A model generated the notes under the pieces. That model ran no database searches, had not been told where the DNA came from, and was given only the letters and a program-made list of their open reading frames with translations. A program made the translations under genes and the position numbers. From a virus: a stretch of DNA of 30,789 bases. Location of the stretch: positions 1-30,789 of IMG/VR virus record IMGVR_UViG_3300020446_000050; one strand, given 5' to 3'. Below, piece by piece: positions 1-10,800 of the stretch (positions within the stretch are counted from its first letter, which is position 1; each line of letters opens with the position of its first letter).

Positions 1-207
1 CGCCCAGCCGTTGGGTGGGTCTGTGCGATTGCTTTTGCCTATCACTTTATCGTAAAAGATCTAATTATATTTGGTGCGAGTTTTGCTGGTGCAGAATTAC
101 CAGAACTGCCTGATTTTGATATGGGTACACTTTTAACTGTTCTCGGCGGCATGCTCGGAATCGGGGGACTCAGAACATATGAAAAGCAGAAAGGTTTAAC
201 TAAATGA
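1..207 (+). CDS. Holin of the gene-transfer-agent 3-TM type, C-terminal part
   Basis: This is the end of an ORF that enters from the left edge in frame 1 and stops with TGA at 205-207. The visible 68 residues begin RPAVGWVCAIAFAYHFIV, a hydrophobic membrane segment. A short linker rich in E, P, D and F follows, then a second hydrophobic helix (MGTLLTVLGGMLGIGGL) and the ending RTYEKQKGLTK. The closing pattern GMLGIGGLRTYEKxKG is typical of the GTA_holin_3TM family, whose members form pores in the inner membrane that let lysozyme reach the wall. The first TM segment lies outside the window. The stop overlaps the start of the next gene (ATGA), and lysozyme follows three genes later, which fits a lysis block. 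Family call is fairly confident; function is inferred from family. Confidence 0.75.
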   Translation, partial: RPAVGWVCAIAFAYHFIVKDLIIFGASFAGAELPELPDFDMGTLLTVLGGMLGIGGLRTYEKQKGLTK

Positions 208-344
208 GTTTATACAGAAATATACAAGCTAAAAGAAGAAGAATAAAAGCTGGTAGTGGAGAGAAGATGCGTAAGGTAGGATCAAAAGGCGCACCTACAG
301 CTAAAAACTTTAGAAGAGCAAAGCAGACAGTTAAGAAAAAATAA
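204..344 (+). CDS. Small basic phage protein, 46 aa
   Basis: A 46-codon ORF starts at an ATG that overlaps the holin stop (ATGA at 204-207) and ends with TAA at 342-344. The product begins MSLYRNIQAKRRRIKAGSGEK and continues with the core KVGSKGAPTAKNFRRAKQ. Nearly one third of the residues are Lys or Arg, and there is no hydrophobic segment. Similar short basic proteins with the phrase GSKGAPTAKNF occur between structural genes of marine tailed phages, from my memory of the family. No function is known; nucleic-acid binding in the virion or on packaged DNA is a guess from the charge. The one-base or four-base overlaps on both sides argue for a translated, coupled gene. Confidence 0.75.
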   Translation: MSLYRNIQAKRRRIKAGSGEKMRKVGSKGAPTAKNFRRAKQTVKKK

Positions 345-664
345 TGTCAGATAGACTTTTTAGGATAAGAAGAAAGATGGCTAAAAAAAGAGACCCTAAA
401 GTTGGAACAGGAAAGAAACCAAAAGGTTCTGGTAGACGCTTATACACAGATGAAAACCCAAAAGACACAGTCGGTATCAAGTTTGCCACAGAAGCAGACG
501 CAAGAGCTACGGTTGCTAAAGTTAAAAAAGTCAGTAAGCCTTTTGCGAGAAAGATACAAATCCTTACAGTTGGTGAGCAGAGAGCAAAGGTGATGGGTAA
601 AAATAAAGTAGCTAGTATATTTAAAAGAGGCAAAGAAAGCATAAGGAAAGCGCACAAAAAGTAA
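344..664 (+). CDS. Basic conserved phage protein, 106 aa
   Basis: The start ATG overlaps the previous stop (TAATG, 342-346). The protein has a basic N-terminus, MSDRLFRIRRKMAKKRDPKVG, a KKPKGSGRRLYTDENPKDTV segment and a basic tail KRGKESIRKAHKK. The middle (TVGIKFATEADARATVAKVKK) looks like a small folded alpha/beta unit. A second in-frame Met at residue 12 (MAKKRDPK) is a possible alternative start. The pattern resembles conserved hypothetical proteins found beside lysis and structural genes in marine podoviruses; their role is unknown. Its TAA stop (662-664) runs into the first copy of the genome-wide palindromic repeat. Nucleic-acid binding is plausible from charge but not shown. Confidence 0.8.
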   Translation: MSDRLFRIRRKMAKKRDPKVGTGKKPKGSGRRLYTDENPKDTVGIKFATEADARATVAKVKKVSKPFARKIQILTVGEQRAKVMGKNKVASIFKRGKESIRKAHKK

Positions 665-682
665 AACTTTACGTAAAGTTTT
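663..682. repeat. Palindromic repeat, copy 1 (upstream of lysozyme)
   Basis: AAAACTTTACGTAAAGTTTT is a perfect 20-bp palindrome. It begins inside the stop codon of the gene before it and is followed at once by the lysozyme Shine-Dalgarno GGAGG (683-687). It is one of nine copies in this window. Confidence 0.9.
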
Positions 683-692
683 GGAGGTAGTT

Positions 693-1139
693 ATGAACAT
701 TGATAAATTAAGACAAGAATTAGAAGCCGATGAAGGAAAAGTACATGCAATTTACTTGGATCACCTTAACCTGCCTACTTTTGGGATTGGACATTTGGTG
801 CTTGATTCTGATTCAGAATACGGGCAGCCCGTAGGCACACCTGTAAGTGAAGAGCGTGTAAATAGCTGTTTTGACAGTGATATTCAAGGAACTATAACAG
901 ATTGTAAAAATTTATTTGATAATTTTGATGACTTGCCAGAAGAGGCACAATTAATTTTATGTAACATGATGTACAATTTGGGGTACACAAGACTAAGTAA
1001 ATTTAGTAAACTTAGAGCAAGTATATCAATTATGGATTTTACTGAGAGCGCAAATCAGATGTATGACTCGAAATGGAGAAAACAAGTGCCAAATAGAGCA
1101 GAGCGTTTAATTAATAGAATGAAAGCATTAGGAGCGTAA
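693..1139 (+). CDS. Phage lysozyme, T4 type (glycoside hydrolase 24, muramidase)
   Basis: The product is a 148-residue muramidase that cleaves the MurNAc-GlcNAc beta-1,4 bond of peptidoglycan at lysis. The catalytic triad aligns with T4 lysozyme E11-D20-T26: Glu14 in LEADEG, Asp23 in IYLD and Thr29 in LPTFGIGH. The later W-R-x-Q-x-PNRAERL (here KWRKQVPNRAERLINRM) is also a family hallmark. No signal peptide or N-terminal membrane anchor is visible, so release probably depends on the upstream holin. I chose the ATG at 693 because GGAGG sits five bases before it; an in-frame TTG at 681 lies inside the palindromic repeat. The size matches the short T4/P22 type. The palindrome directly before the SD suggests regulation separate from the genes upstream. 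Confidence 0.93.
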   Translation: MNIDKLRQELEADEGKVHAIYLDHLNLPTFGIGHLVLDSDSEYGQPVGTPVSEERVNSCFDSDIQGTITDCKNLFDNFDDLPEEAQLILCNMMYNLGYTRLSKFSKLRASISIMDFTESANQMYDSKWRKQVPNRAERLINRMKALGA

Positions 1140-1140
1140 T

Positions 1141-2193
1141 ATGTTATCAGCAATACTTAGTTTAGCAGGCCCAGCTATCGCAAGCAGCGTTTTGGGACCA
1201 GCTTCTTTTTTGGCTATGAATCCAATGATTACAAGCGCTTTAGGTGGTGGCATAGGAAAATTATTAGAGGGTGGTAATCAACAAGATGCATTACAGGCTG
1301 CAGCTTTAGGTGGATTAGGTAGTTTTCTTGGTGGTAAATTAGCTGGTTCTGGTGCAGGAAATTTGCCGGGAACTTCTGGTGCATTAGGCCCTACAGCTCC
1401 GGGTGTGACACCTGCTTTAAATCCAGATATAGCATCAAAAATGGCTGCCGCAGGACCGGGAGCAGGCACAGGATTGACAAGCGTACCATTTACAGAAGCA
1501 TTAACAAGACCAGAGGCTATAGGAGCTGGTATAGGTGCATCTTTAGCACCACCTCCTATGATGAAACTAAAAGAAGAAGAAGAAAGAGAAATGCCAAGAG
1601 GTATGCCTATTAAAAATACATCTATATTTCCAGAGATGGGTTATGATGCAGGTAAAATGGGTGAGTTTAACTACAGAATACCTAAAAATTTTGCAGAGGG
1701 TGGTGAGATAGAAAGCGATATTATGCCTATGGATGCAGGTATTGGTGGCATGATGAATGATGGCATGAATGATAAAGAATTAATTAGTAGCACCATTGAC
1801 GTATTACAAGGTGAAATAATAGACACTGACAGGCAAAGTGTAATACTAGCACAATTTGTAGCTCAGTTTGGTCAAGAAGCGTTACAAGATTTAATTAACA
1901 GAGTTGAATCTGGTGAAATACCAGATATTCCTAGAGAGGGCGATGGTATGGTTAGCGGTGCAGGTGATGGCATGGCTGATATGATACCTGCCTCAATGGA
2001 AGGAGATCAAGATGTATTACTTTCTGATGGCGAGTTTGTTGTGCCTGCTGACGTTGTTAGTGGCCTCGGAAACGGCTCCTCAGATGCAGGTGCTAATAAA
2101 TTAGAAGATATGATGGATAGAGTTAGAGAGCTAAGAACCGGTGGCAAGACACAGCCGCCTGCTATACCTGATGAGATGATGTTGCCTGCATGA
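1141..2193 (+). CDS. Glycine/alanine-rich virion-associated protein, probable
   Basis: The 350-residue product starts with a hydrophobic Gly/Ala-rich region (about residues 1-75, with SALGGGIGKLLEGG and AAALGGLGSFLGGKLAG), of the glycine-zipper kind seen in phage ejection proteins. A charged patch (KLKEEEERE) comes near residue 142. The C-terminal half contains FAEGGE, a helical section (STIDVLQGEIIDTDRQSVILAQFVAQFGQEALQDLINRVESG) and DVLLSDGEFVVPADVVSGLGNGSSDAGA. That last block is common in proteins beside tail and ejection genes of marine podoviruses. It starts one base after the lysozyme stop and ends in an ATGA overlap with the next gene, so it belongs to the late operon. A membrane-active or DNA-ejection role is inferred, not proven. 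Confidence 0.75.
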   Translation: MLSAILSLAGPAIASSVLGPASFLAMNPMITSALGGGIGKLLEGGNQQDALQAAALGGLGSFLGGKLAGSGAGNLPGTSGALGPTAPGVTPALNPDIASKMAAAGPGAGTGLTSVPFTEALTRPEAIGAGIGASLAPPPMMKLKEEEEREMPRGMPIKNTSIFPEMGYDAGKMGEFNYRIPKNFAEGGEIESDIMPMDAGIGGMMNDGMNDKELISSTIDVLQGEIIDTDRQSVILAQFVAQFGQEALQDLINRVESGEIPDIPREGDGMVSGAGDGMADMIPASMEGDQDVLLSDGEFVVPADVVSGLGNGSSDAGANKLEDMMDRVRELRTGGKTQPPAIPDEMMLPA

Positions 2194-2618
2194 TATGCAC
2201 AGCAGTGCCTCGTGAGGCAATAGACATAGTTTGGGGTGATGTTAGCAATATGCTTAACAAAGCCATAGTAACAAGCGCAGGTAAATATCACATAGATGAT
2301 ATTTATCGACACTTAAATGAGGGATATTATAATCTTTGGTTGATTATAGATGATAAGAAAGATGAAAAAGTGATAGCAGCAATAACCACTAGAATAATAG
2401 ATTATCCAAGCAAAAAAGCTATGGCTATGGATTGGATAGGTGGTAGAAGAATGATGGAGTGGTTGCCTATTGCTATGGAAAGATTGACAAGTTTTGCAAA
2501 AGATTGTGGTTGTAGCCATTTAGAGGGTTATGGCAGAAAAGCATGGTCTAAGATTTTAAAAAAGTATAACTGGGAACCAGAATATATAGCTTATCGAATG
2601 GAGATACACAATGGGTAA
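2190..2618 (+). CDS. Conserved phage protein, GNAT-like, unproven
   Basis: The start overlaps the previous stop (ATGATA at 2190). The 142-residue protein has an alternating beta/alpha layout: NLWLIIDDKKDEKVIAAITTRIIDYPSKKAMAMDWIGGRR, then MEWLPIAMERLTSFAKDCGCSHLEGYGRKAWSKILKKYNW. This resembles the compact acetyltransferase-like proteins found among structural genes of T7-like and marine phages: a strand carrying the substrate edge, a helix of AMERLTSFAKDCGC type, and GYGRKAWSKIL as the closing part. I cannot point to a clear acetyl-CoA P-loop (Q/RxxGxG/A), so catalytic activity is doubtful. It overlaps the next gene by eight bases. Confidence 0.65.
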   Translation: MICTAVPREAIDIVWGDVSNMLNKAIVTSAGKYHIDDIYRHLNEGYYNLWLIIDDKKDEKVIAAITTRIIDYPSKKAMAMDWIGGRRMMEWLPIAMERLTSFAKDCGCSHLEGYGRKAWSKILKKYNWEPEYIAYRMEIHNG

Positions 2619-3549
2619 AGGCGGATCAAGACCACAACAGCCAACAGAACAAAATATAGTACAAAGCTCATTACCTAAATATTTTGAGCCATATGCTATA
2701 GACATGATAAAAAGAGCAGAGGCTGAATCAAAAAGAGAATATATACCATTTGAGGGTCAAAGACTAGCAGATGAAAATACTGACACAGCCAGATCAAGAG
2801 AAATAGCTAGATCTGTAGCAGAGGGTGGTATACCGGGCCTAGGTCAAGCAACAGCAGGAACTACAGCAGGCATGGGTAGAGCTATAGAAGGCTTAGGATT
2901 TCAATCACAAGATTTTGGATCTGATCAAGCACGACAATATATGTCTCCTTATTTACAAAATGTATTAGATGTACAAAAAAGACAAGCAATATTAGATTTT
3001 AATAGACAACAAGCAGGCAGGGATGCTGATGCTGTCCAAGCAGGTGCATTTGGTGGCTCAAGACAAGCTGTAGCACAGGCACTTGCAGGAGAAGGTTTAC
3101 AAAGACAGTTAGGTGAAATACAAGCAGTCGGTCAACAAAAAGCATTTGAACAAGCACAGCAACAGTTTGAAAGAGATAGAGCGGCGCAATTAGCCGCAGA
3201 AAGACAAGGATTATCTGCGGCAGAGAGTTTGTCTGGTCAATCAGCACAACTTGCTGCATTAGGCGAAAAAGCGAGAGCTGGTGATATAGAGTCTGCACAG
3301 TTGTTAGAAAAGATTGCTAAAGATAGACAAGCAAGAGAGCAGGCTGGGCTAGACTTAGCATACGAAGATTTTGTTAGACAAAGAGATATGCCAAGAGAAG
3401 ATCTAACATTCTTGTCCTCTATTCTTCGTGGTGTTCCTGTACAGCCATCAACAGAAACTACTAAATTTCAACAATACAATCCTGTGAAAGACTTATTAGG
3501 TACAGGTATAGCTGGATTAGGATTATATAGAGGATTAACAGGCGGATGA
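2611..3549 (+). CDS. Virion (probable DNA-ejection) protein, 312 aa
   Basis: The ATG at 2611 is preceded by GGAGA inside the end of the upstream gene. The product has a Gln/Ala-rich, mostly helical middle (about residues 110-250: QQAGRDADAVQAGAFGGSRQAVAQALAGEG and many AQQQFERDRAAQLAAERQ-type turns) expected to form long coiled helices. A short Gly-rich hydrophobic end (GTGIAGLGLYRGLTGG) follows. Proteins with the block DAVQAGAFGGSRQAVA sit in the tail or ejection region of many marine podoviruses and resemble T7 gp14/gp15 in composition; that is family memory, not an alignment. Its place between structural genes supports a virion role. The next gene starts within its stop codon. Confidence 0.75.
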   Translation: MGKGGSRPQQPTEQNIVQSSLPKYFEPYAIDMIKRAEAESKREYIPFEGQRLADENTDTARSREIARSVAEGGIPGLGQATAGTTAGMGRAIEGLGFQSQDFGSDQARQYMSPYLQNVLDVQKRQAILDFNRQQAGRDADAVQAGAFGGSRQAVAQALAGEGLQRQLGEIQAVGQQKAFEQAQQQFERDRAAQLAAERQGLSAAESLSGQSAQLAALGEKARAGDIESAQLLEKIAKDRQAREQAGLDLAYEDFVRQRDMPREDLTFLSSILRGVPVQPSTETTKFQQYNPVKDLLGTGIAGLGLYRGLTGG

Positions 3550-4847
3550 TGAATGTTTTACAAATACAAGATGATTTAAAAAACTTTTCTGAAGATCAGT
3601 TAATAAAAGAAATGCAACAGCCAAGCGGCTCTGCTCCTCAGTTTCTTGTATTGTCAGAATTAAATAGACGTAAAAGAGTAAAAGGTGAGTTTGCAGCAAG
3701 ACAAGCTAAGACTGAGCCTACAGTTGCACAAGAAGTTGTGGCTGCCGCTGGAGTTCCTCAGTCTGGTATAGCTGGTATGGCTGAAGCTATGGCCCCTGCA
3801 AGCGCTATTTCAGATGGTGTAGGAACAAATGCGCCTATTAATATGAGATCAGGTGGATTAGCTCAGTTTGGTAATGAAATAAGAGAAAGTATGGGTCAAG
3901 AGATAGATCCTTATTTAGATCAAATAGAGAATGAAGCAGAGTCAAAATTTAATATTAATTTAGATAACCAAAATATGAAAGGTCCGTTAGGATTTGTAGG
4001 TCCATACCCACCCGGATTTGTAGACAGAGGCGGCTTTCGTCCCGGCTCTAGAGATTATAATCGAAGATCACTAGCTTTGAATCGAAGACCAATAGGTATG
4101 GGCGGTAAAGGTGGTGGCATAATGAAGATGACTGAACCACAAGATCCTGTTGAAAGAAATCCTTTAGATAGATATGTAGAGGGTGGCGTTATAAAAGCGT
4201 CAAATGGCTTTGCTGGTACTGGTAAATCTGCAGATGATATAATCAAACAGATGGAAGAAAAAGATAAAGCAAAGATAGATGAAAATGCTGATGTAGAGAA
4301 TATATCAAAAGACGTTACTACTAAAAATACAGGAGTTGCAGGTAATGTTCCTAATTACACGATAGAGCCTGACATAATACCTTTGGTATCTGATTCTGTA
4401 GAACAAGATATTTTAAATTTACAAAAGGGTCTGCAGAAGGAAAGAGCCTTAGATAGGGCTTTAGCTATCGCACAGGCAGGTTTTGGTATTTTAGCATCAG
4501 ATGCGCCAACTTTGGGTCAGGCAGTAGGTGAAGGGGCTTCTACGGGCCTAGAAGCCTACAGAGATGCTAATAAAAGATATCAAGAAGGTGTTGTTGATTT
4601 AATAAATGCTAGAGCAAAGATTGCTTCTGGCAGAAAGAAAGGCAAGTTAACTGCAAGTGATATCATGAGCAATCTTAATAAAACTAGAGAACAGCTTTAT
4701 GGTAAGCCCGGTGATTTAGGTTTTGTTAAACCAGAACTTGATGATAAAACTAGGAATCAATTAGCAGCACAAGAAAGATATTTGATGAATCTTTTATCAG
4801 AGGATTATGGTATAGATCTACCTGTTGCAACAGCCATACCATCTTAA
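3546..4847 (+). CDS. Virion-associated protein, 433 aa, unknown role
   Basis: The start lies at ATGATGAATG overlapping the previous stop; residue 1 or 2 may be the real Met. The N-terminus (LQIQDDLKNFSEDQLIKEMQ, then QFLVLSELNRRKRVKGEF) is a short helical block that recurs in marine phage structural clusters. A disordered Gly/Pro-rich middle follows (FVGPYPPGFVDRGGFRPGSRDYNRRSLALNRRPIG, residues about 150-195). The helical C-terminus contains QKGLQKERALDRALAIAQAGFGILASDAPTLGQAVGEGASTGLEAYRDANKRYQEG, in the style of Ala/Gly-rich ejection proteins. No enzyme motif is seen. Ten bases separate it from the giant gene, implying co-expression; I infer that it travels in the virion with it. Confidence 0.7.
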   Translation: MMNVLQIQDDLKNFSEDQLIKEMQQPSGSAPQFLVLSELNRRKRVKGEFAARQAKTEPTVAQEVVAAAGVPQSGIAGMAEAMAPASAISDGVGTNAPINMRSGGLAQFGNEIRESMGQEIDPYLDQIENEAESKFNINLDNQNMKGPLGFVGPYPPGFVDRGGFRPGSRDYNRRSLALNRRPIGMGGKGGGIMKMTEPQDPVERNPLDRYVEGGVIKASNGFAGTGKSADDIIKQMEEKDKAKIDENADVENISKDVTTKNTGVAGNVPNYTIEPDIIPLVSDSVEQDILNLQKGLQKERALDRALAIAQAGFGILASDAPTLGQAVGEGASTGLEAYRDANKRYQEGVVDLINARAKIASGRKKGKLTASDIMSNLNKTREQLYGKPGDLGFVKPELDDKTRNQLAAQERYLMNLLSEDYGIDLPVATAIPS

Positions 4848-4857
4848 AGGCGTATAA

Positions 4858-7800
4858 ATGGGTACAATTAATGTAAAAAGTAACTTAACTGGTAAAACAT
4901 ACCCTATATTAATAGCTGGTAACAGGCCCACTGTAGCAGAAGACCAATTTATACAAAACTATATTGCTAGAGAAGATGGTGTTTTATTAGAGGCACCAGA
5001 AACAGCGGAAGAAGAAGGGAGTCTTATTGATGTCCCTAAAAGTTTTGTTGGAAGTTTTATAAAAGGTTTTACAGATTTACCCGGTGGTATAGCTTCTATC
5101 GGTGAAGGTGTTGGAGAAAAATTAGGATTTGATGTTGCACCCGGTGAATCAGGTATAGGAGAGGCTGCACAGAATTTTTCTAAAGGCGCTAGTAGGGCTT
5201 TAGCGGATACATTTGATTTTAATGAAAGTCCTTATAGTAAATTTGGTCAAGCAGGTGGGTCTCTTGCCTCTTTTTTAGCAGGTGGATGGGCTGTTAAAAG
5301 TGGTTTGGCAGTTGCAGGCGCTGCCCCTAAAATTGCTTCATACTTAGGTTTAGGCACTGTTGCAACACAGGGTGCGGCTTTAACATCACAAGATCAGATG
5401 AATAGGATTGCTAATTTTTTAGAAAATGGCGGTGTTATAGACGGTTCGCAAAAAGCAGATGCTGTATTATTAAGCGCTTTAATTGGTACATCAGAGGCAA
5501 TACCTTTTGCTGCGTTAAGCAAGAGCTTAGGCGCTTCTTTAAAAATTTTAAAAAAAGTAGACAAAAAAGACATAGATGAAGCAGTAAAAACTATAGGCGG
5601 CAGAATAAAAAGAAGCATTGGTGTTGGTATTGGAGAGGGTACTCAAGAGTTAGTTGCAGGTATACTTCAAGATTTAACTGAAAAAAATATTTACAACCCA
5701 GATGTTCAGGTTGGACAAAGTGCATATGATGATGCCGTTTATGGTGGTGGCGCAGGTTTTGCTTTAAATTTAATATTAGACAGTATTAGAGGCAGAAGAG
5801 TAAATCAATACGAAAAGAAACAAAAAGAATTAGATGATGATGCAGATGAAGCTGCTAGAGAAAATGCTAGTATGGCCCAAAATGCAAAAGATTATTTAAA
5901 AACCCAAGAAGATAAACAAGTAAAACTAATAGAGGGTCCGGGCCTTGGATTGCCTGCACCCGATGCTCCAATTATCCTACCATCTGGCGATCCTGTTACT
6001 GATATAGACAATCAATCAGCAGTTGATGCCCAAGAAAATCAAAAAAGAAAAAATACTGAAGATACATTACAGGCTGCAAGAGAGGCTACAACTCCATATA
6101 ATCTTGTGAAATTAGAGAGTTTGCCAGAAGATGAAGCGTTTAAAATACGTAAACAAAGAATAGAATTAAAAAAAGGCATACCTGTAGATGATCCTGTAAC
6201 AATACAAGAATTAGAAGAAGTTGTTGGCCCTGAAGCATCTTTAAGAGAAAAAATTTTACAAAAACCTACTTTAAATAAAGTGCCTGCATTAGAGGAAATA
6301 TCAGATGCTGAATTAGAAGCAGAGCGCATCACACAAGAAACAAAAGAACAAGTAATAAAATTTCAAGAAAATCTATTAAAACAAAAAATAATTAATAGAG
6401 CTGCAGCAAAAAGAGTATATCAAAAACTATACAAAGAAAAAATGCCAGATGATATTGCTGATGGTGCATTGGCTCAAATGTTAGGATCTGGTTTATTGCA
6501 GTATGATGGAAAAGGTAGATATTCACCTAGAAGTCAGGTAGATGTAAATTTAGATTTTATTGAACAGGCAAGAGCTTTATCTGAAAGAGCAAGGCAAATA
6601 AGAGAAGCTGATGATAGACTAAGAAAGCAAAGAAACATATTTCGTAATGATCCAGTTAATCTTGAAACTAACAGTCAACAATTAGATTTATTACAAAAAA
6701 GATATAGTGATATACAATTAGAGGCCTTTAATTTAGAAAATAAAGCTAATCAGGCTGTGCAAGGTCAACAAACAATACAAGCTAGAAGAATAGCTCCTGC
6801 ACTTGCGCCTAAAAAGGTCTTTGATCAAGCTACTAAAACAAAAGAAACTTCAGAATATGTATTAAAACAAAAGCGTGTTCTTGATGCTCTAAGAGCAGAG
6901 CTAAATAGAATAGGATTAACTGATGTAAGGTTAGAAGGTAGACCATTATTAGATGCTGCACAGTTAACAGAAGACCTTTCAAGAGGACAAGACATAGGTA
7001 TAACTGAAGGCATACAAGAAGTTTCACCTGATGGTAAACGTATCATAGCGTTAGCAATGGAAATATACGATCCTAATATGACTGATGCTGAGTTGCAGGC
7101 AAAGTTAGGAAGTGTCATGAATCATGAAATTATTCATGCATTAAAAAGTTTAAATGTTTTTACAGATCAGGAATATGACATATTAAAAAAAGCTGCAATG
7201 ACAAGAAAATATGTCAAAAGATCAAAAGGCACAGATACAACAAGAAGTTATACATATTATGAAAGAGCCACTCATGCTTATATACGTGATGGTATGCCAA
7301 ATGAACAAATAGTAGAAGAAGCTATTGCAGAGATGTATAGAGACTATACTGATGGTAAACTTAAATTTGGCGGTAAACCAAAGAGTCTTTTTGATAGAAT
7401 TGTTGCTTTTTTCAAAGCTATATTTGGTTCGCATGCAGATCAAGGTTTTACACAGACAGAACAAATTTTTGAAAACATAGGTACAACAGAGATAGAAAAG
7501 CAGATAGGTAGAAGAGATAGAAAGCCGGATGACCCTGAAACTGTTACTGAGCCACGTAGATCACGTATAATTATTGATAGATTGCCAGATTTACACAGAG
7601 GTTCTATAGGACCCCTGCCTATAGCGCATATTGTTAAGTCTAGATATTTACAATCGATAGGTATGCCTAATACACGGCCTGATAGGTATGTGCAAATAAA
7701 CGAAGAGTTAGCTAGAAGAATAGCCAAAGACTTTGATGAAGCAAAGCATGATCCTACTAATCCAGAAGTAATACAGGCATACAAAGCTATGGCTGATGAA

Positions 7801-10800
7801 ACATTTAATCAGTGGTTATTTATAAAAGATACAGGAATACAAATAGAGTTTATTAAGCCCAATCAAAGTAATCCTTATCCAAAAGGATCTAAAGATTTAT
7901 TACAAGATATTAGTAATAATCATATGTGGGTGTTCGCCACAGACGATGGCTTTGGTAGTGATGCTATAACGGACCAAGATATAGCAGAGAACCCATTACT
8001 ACAAACAACTGGTGAAATTATTGATGGTCGTGATGTTCGTTATAATGATTTATTTAGAATAGTTCACGATTACTTTGGTCATGCGCTAGAGGGTGCAACA
8101 TTTACAGCTAGAGGTGAAGAAAATGCATGGCAGGCACATAGTCGTATGTATACCCCGTTAGCCGCTAGAGCTATGACTACAGAAACAAGAGGACAAAACT
8201 CATGGCTTAACTACAGTGATGCTGTTGGGGACCATAATAGAAATAGTAAAAATAAAGCTGAAGAAACAATATACGCAGATCAAAAGATAACTTTATTATC
8301 TGATTTTGTGCAAACAGAGGGATTAGCTAATAATATAGAAGGAGCAATAGATGAAAGAGCAATTCGAGAAGATGAACGATTTAGTGAAACAAGAGATGAT
8401 GCAACTGACCGAGGAAGAGACGCAAGAAGAGATGGAAGACGGAGCGTTATACGAAGCACGATTGAACCGACAAAAGAAAGGAGGGAACCTGAGTTATCTC
8501 CGCAAAGGACAGTCAAGTTAACACACTTCTCTCCTGTTGAGGGCCTTCAAAGCATAGATCCTGAAAAAGAAAGGTCTAATCTATTTATGCGGGGAGAAGA
8601 AAGGCGAAGAACTTTTGAGGGATATCCTGCTAGAAGTTATTTTGCGGTAAATATATCTGATCCTAATGGTTATAATCCTGAGCAAAATGTTGGGGATAAC
8701 ATATATGAGGTGGATGTACCGTATGAAGGTATGTATGATTGGGAAGCAGACCCAGAAAAATTTAATGACGCTGCAAATGCAGAATTAGAAAACAATAGAC
8801 CTGATATTGTAGATCCAACTGGTCGTGTAAATTACATAACAACTGCCAAAGAAAGAATGATTAAAGAATCTGGTGCCACAGGTTATTGGATAAATGACCC
8901 TTTCCGTGGAACTATGGCGGCTATGTTCTATGAGTTAAGAGTTCCAGAGACTTATCAAGCTAAGAAGTATGATCAGGCATACAAAGATGGTATAAATCAA
9001 AAACGTGGCGTTGATGCAAAAAGAACCATGAGATCTAGAACTAGAGTTGTGGGACAAGAACACACAGTAAGCACAAGATTTCCTACAGCTAAAGAAAGAG
9101 AAGCAGATCCATCTACTAATTTATTATTTATAAATGGTGATATAATTAAAAATGATTCTAGATTATCTGAACAAGCAGCTAATTTAATTAAAGGATATAA
9201 TTTATCAGGTAACTCAAAACTTTACGTAAACTTTTCAAATGAAGAAATAATAGAAGATCATATACAGGCTATGACAGATAATATTTTATTTGTTCATGAT
9301 TCTTATCCTGTGGAATTTAGAGAGAGATCTGCTTTATGGTATGATGGTGCCAGAGATATTGTAGATAGATTTTCAAAAACATATAATTATAGCCCAGAAA
9401 TTGTCTCTGCTGTTATTGCTGCGCAATCACCACAGAAAGATTGGTACATGAATGTTTCCTTAGCGGAACGTGTATTAGATATAAGTAGAAACCATGGTGA
9501 TAAACAATTTACTCCAGAGATGATGGAAACTGGACAACGTATTTTTGGTAAGCCTCAGTATAAAGAAGCATTAGATTATATTAGTAATTCAAATAGAAAC
9601 TCTACAAGTTTAGATGATTTAAACCATTCTTTGCATAAGGCGATGTGGATTAGAATATTTGATGAAACATATAATGATAGGGGTCACAGAATAATAACAC
9701 CCGAGGGTCAGTTTTTAGATTATGCAAGAAGAAAAGATGGAACAAAGAAATTAACAGGCTGGGGTTCAAATAAGGAAATTTCCTCAGCAGTAGAGGCGTT
9801 GGGTTTAAAAGGGGGTCAATCTTTACAGCAAATATCAATATTATTAGGAGATAGACATAAAGTTAGAAGTTTTCATAATAATATGGTTTCACCTATGTCT
9901 CCAGATGGACACTCTACAATAGATACACATGCAGTAGCTGTGGCTTTTTTAAAACCTTTAAGTGGCAAGGCAGTAGAAGTTGACCATAACTTTGGTGTTT
10001 ACACAGAAAAAGGTAGATCAAAAACCTATGGTGTAATACCTAACTCTTCTATTACAGGGTCCAGAGGTATGTATGGGTTAATAGCTGATGCATATGCTAG
10101 AGCCGCAGAGCAAAGAGGTATTTTGCCACGACAAATGCAATCAATAACATGGGAGCCAATAAGAGGATTATTTCCAGATACATTTAAAAATCAAAAACAA
10201 AATGTTGATAAGATAAATGGAATTTGGGACTCATACATTGACGGTGGATTAACTTTAGACCAAACAAGACAGGAGATAATAAATGCTACCCCAGATGGAT
10301 TTACGGAACCAAGTTGGGCAAGACCCTCTGATACAATACCTCAATTCAGTAGGGATGCCAGTTACGAGACAGAACTATCTAGACCTTATGTATCCGGAAG
10401 GAATACCAGAAATGACAGCGGAATTGGAAGAGATTCTACCGGAGTTCCTGAGACTAGACGCTCAAGAATAAGAGCAACACCTTCTAGTGAAAGACAGAGA
10501 CAGGCACAACAGAATGATCGTGACATTGCACAGGCTCAGTTAAATATAAGATATAATAATTTAGCAGGTATTTTAGCTAAAGGATTAAAAGTAGTGCCTG
10601 AATCATTTTTATTTGGCAACACTAGAGCGCAAGCCGCACAAAAGATAGTGCAAAAATATCAAGACTCTTTTCAACCTGTTGGCGCAATGATGGATGAGTT
10701 GCGTGATAAAGGCTACACAATAGCCGATGCTATGGACCCTTATCTAAGAGAGGTAAATTCTTCAGGTATTATAGGAGATAAATTAACTGATTTAGAAGAA

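Noticed and set aside
663-682. Reading the 20-bp palindromes as rho-independent terminators
   Set aside because: The stems are all A/T apart from one pair, several copies have a central C-C or G-G clash, and copies lie just before Shine-Dalgarno sequences of expressed genes.
10283-10471. A 62-residue ORF inside the giant gene
   Set aside because: It lies wholly within the well-supported giant reading frame, in another frame, and has no SD or family resemblance.
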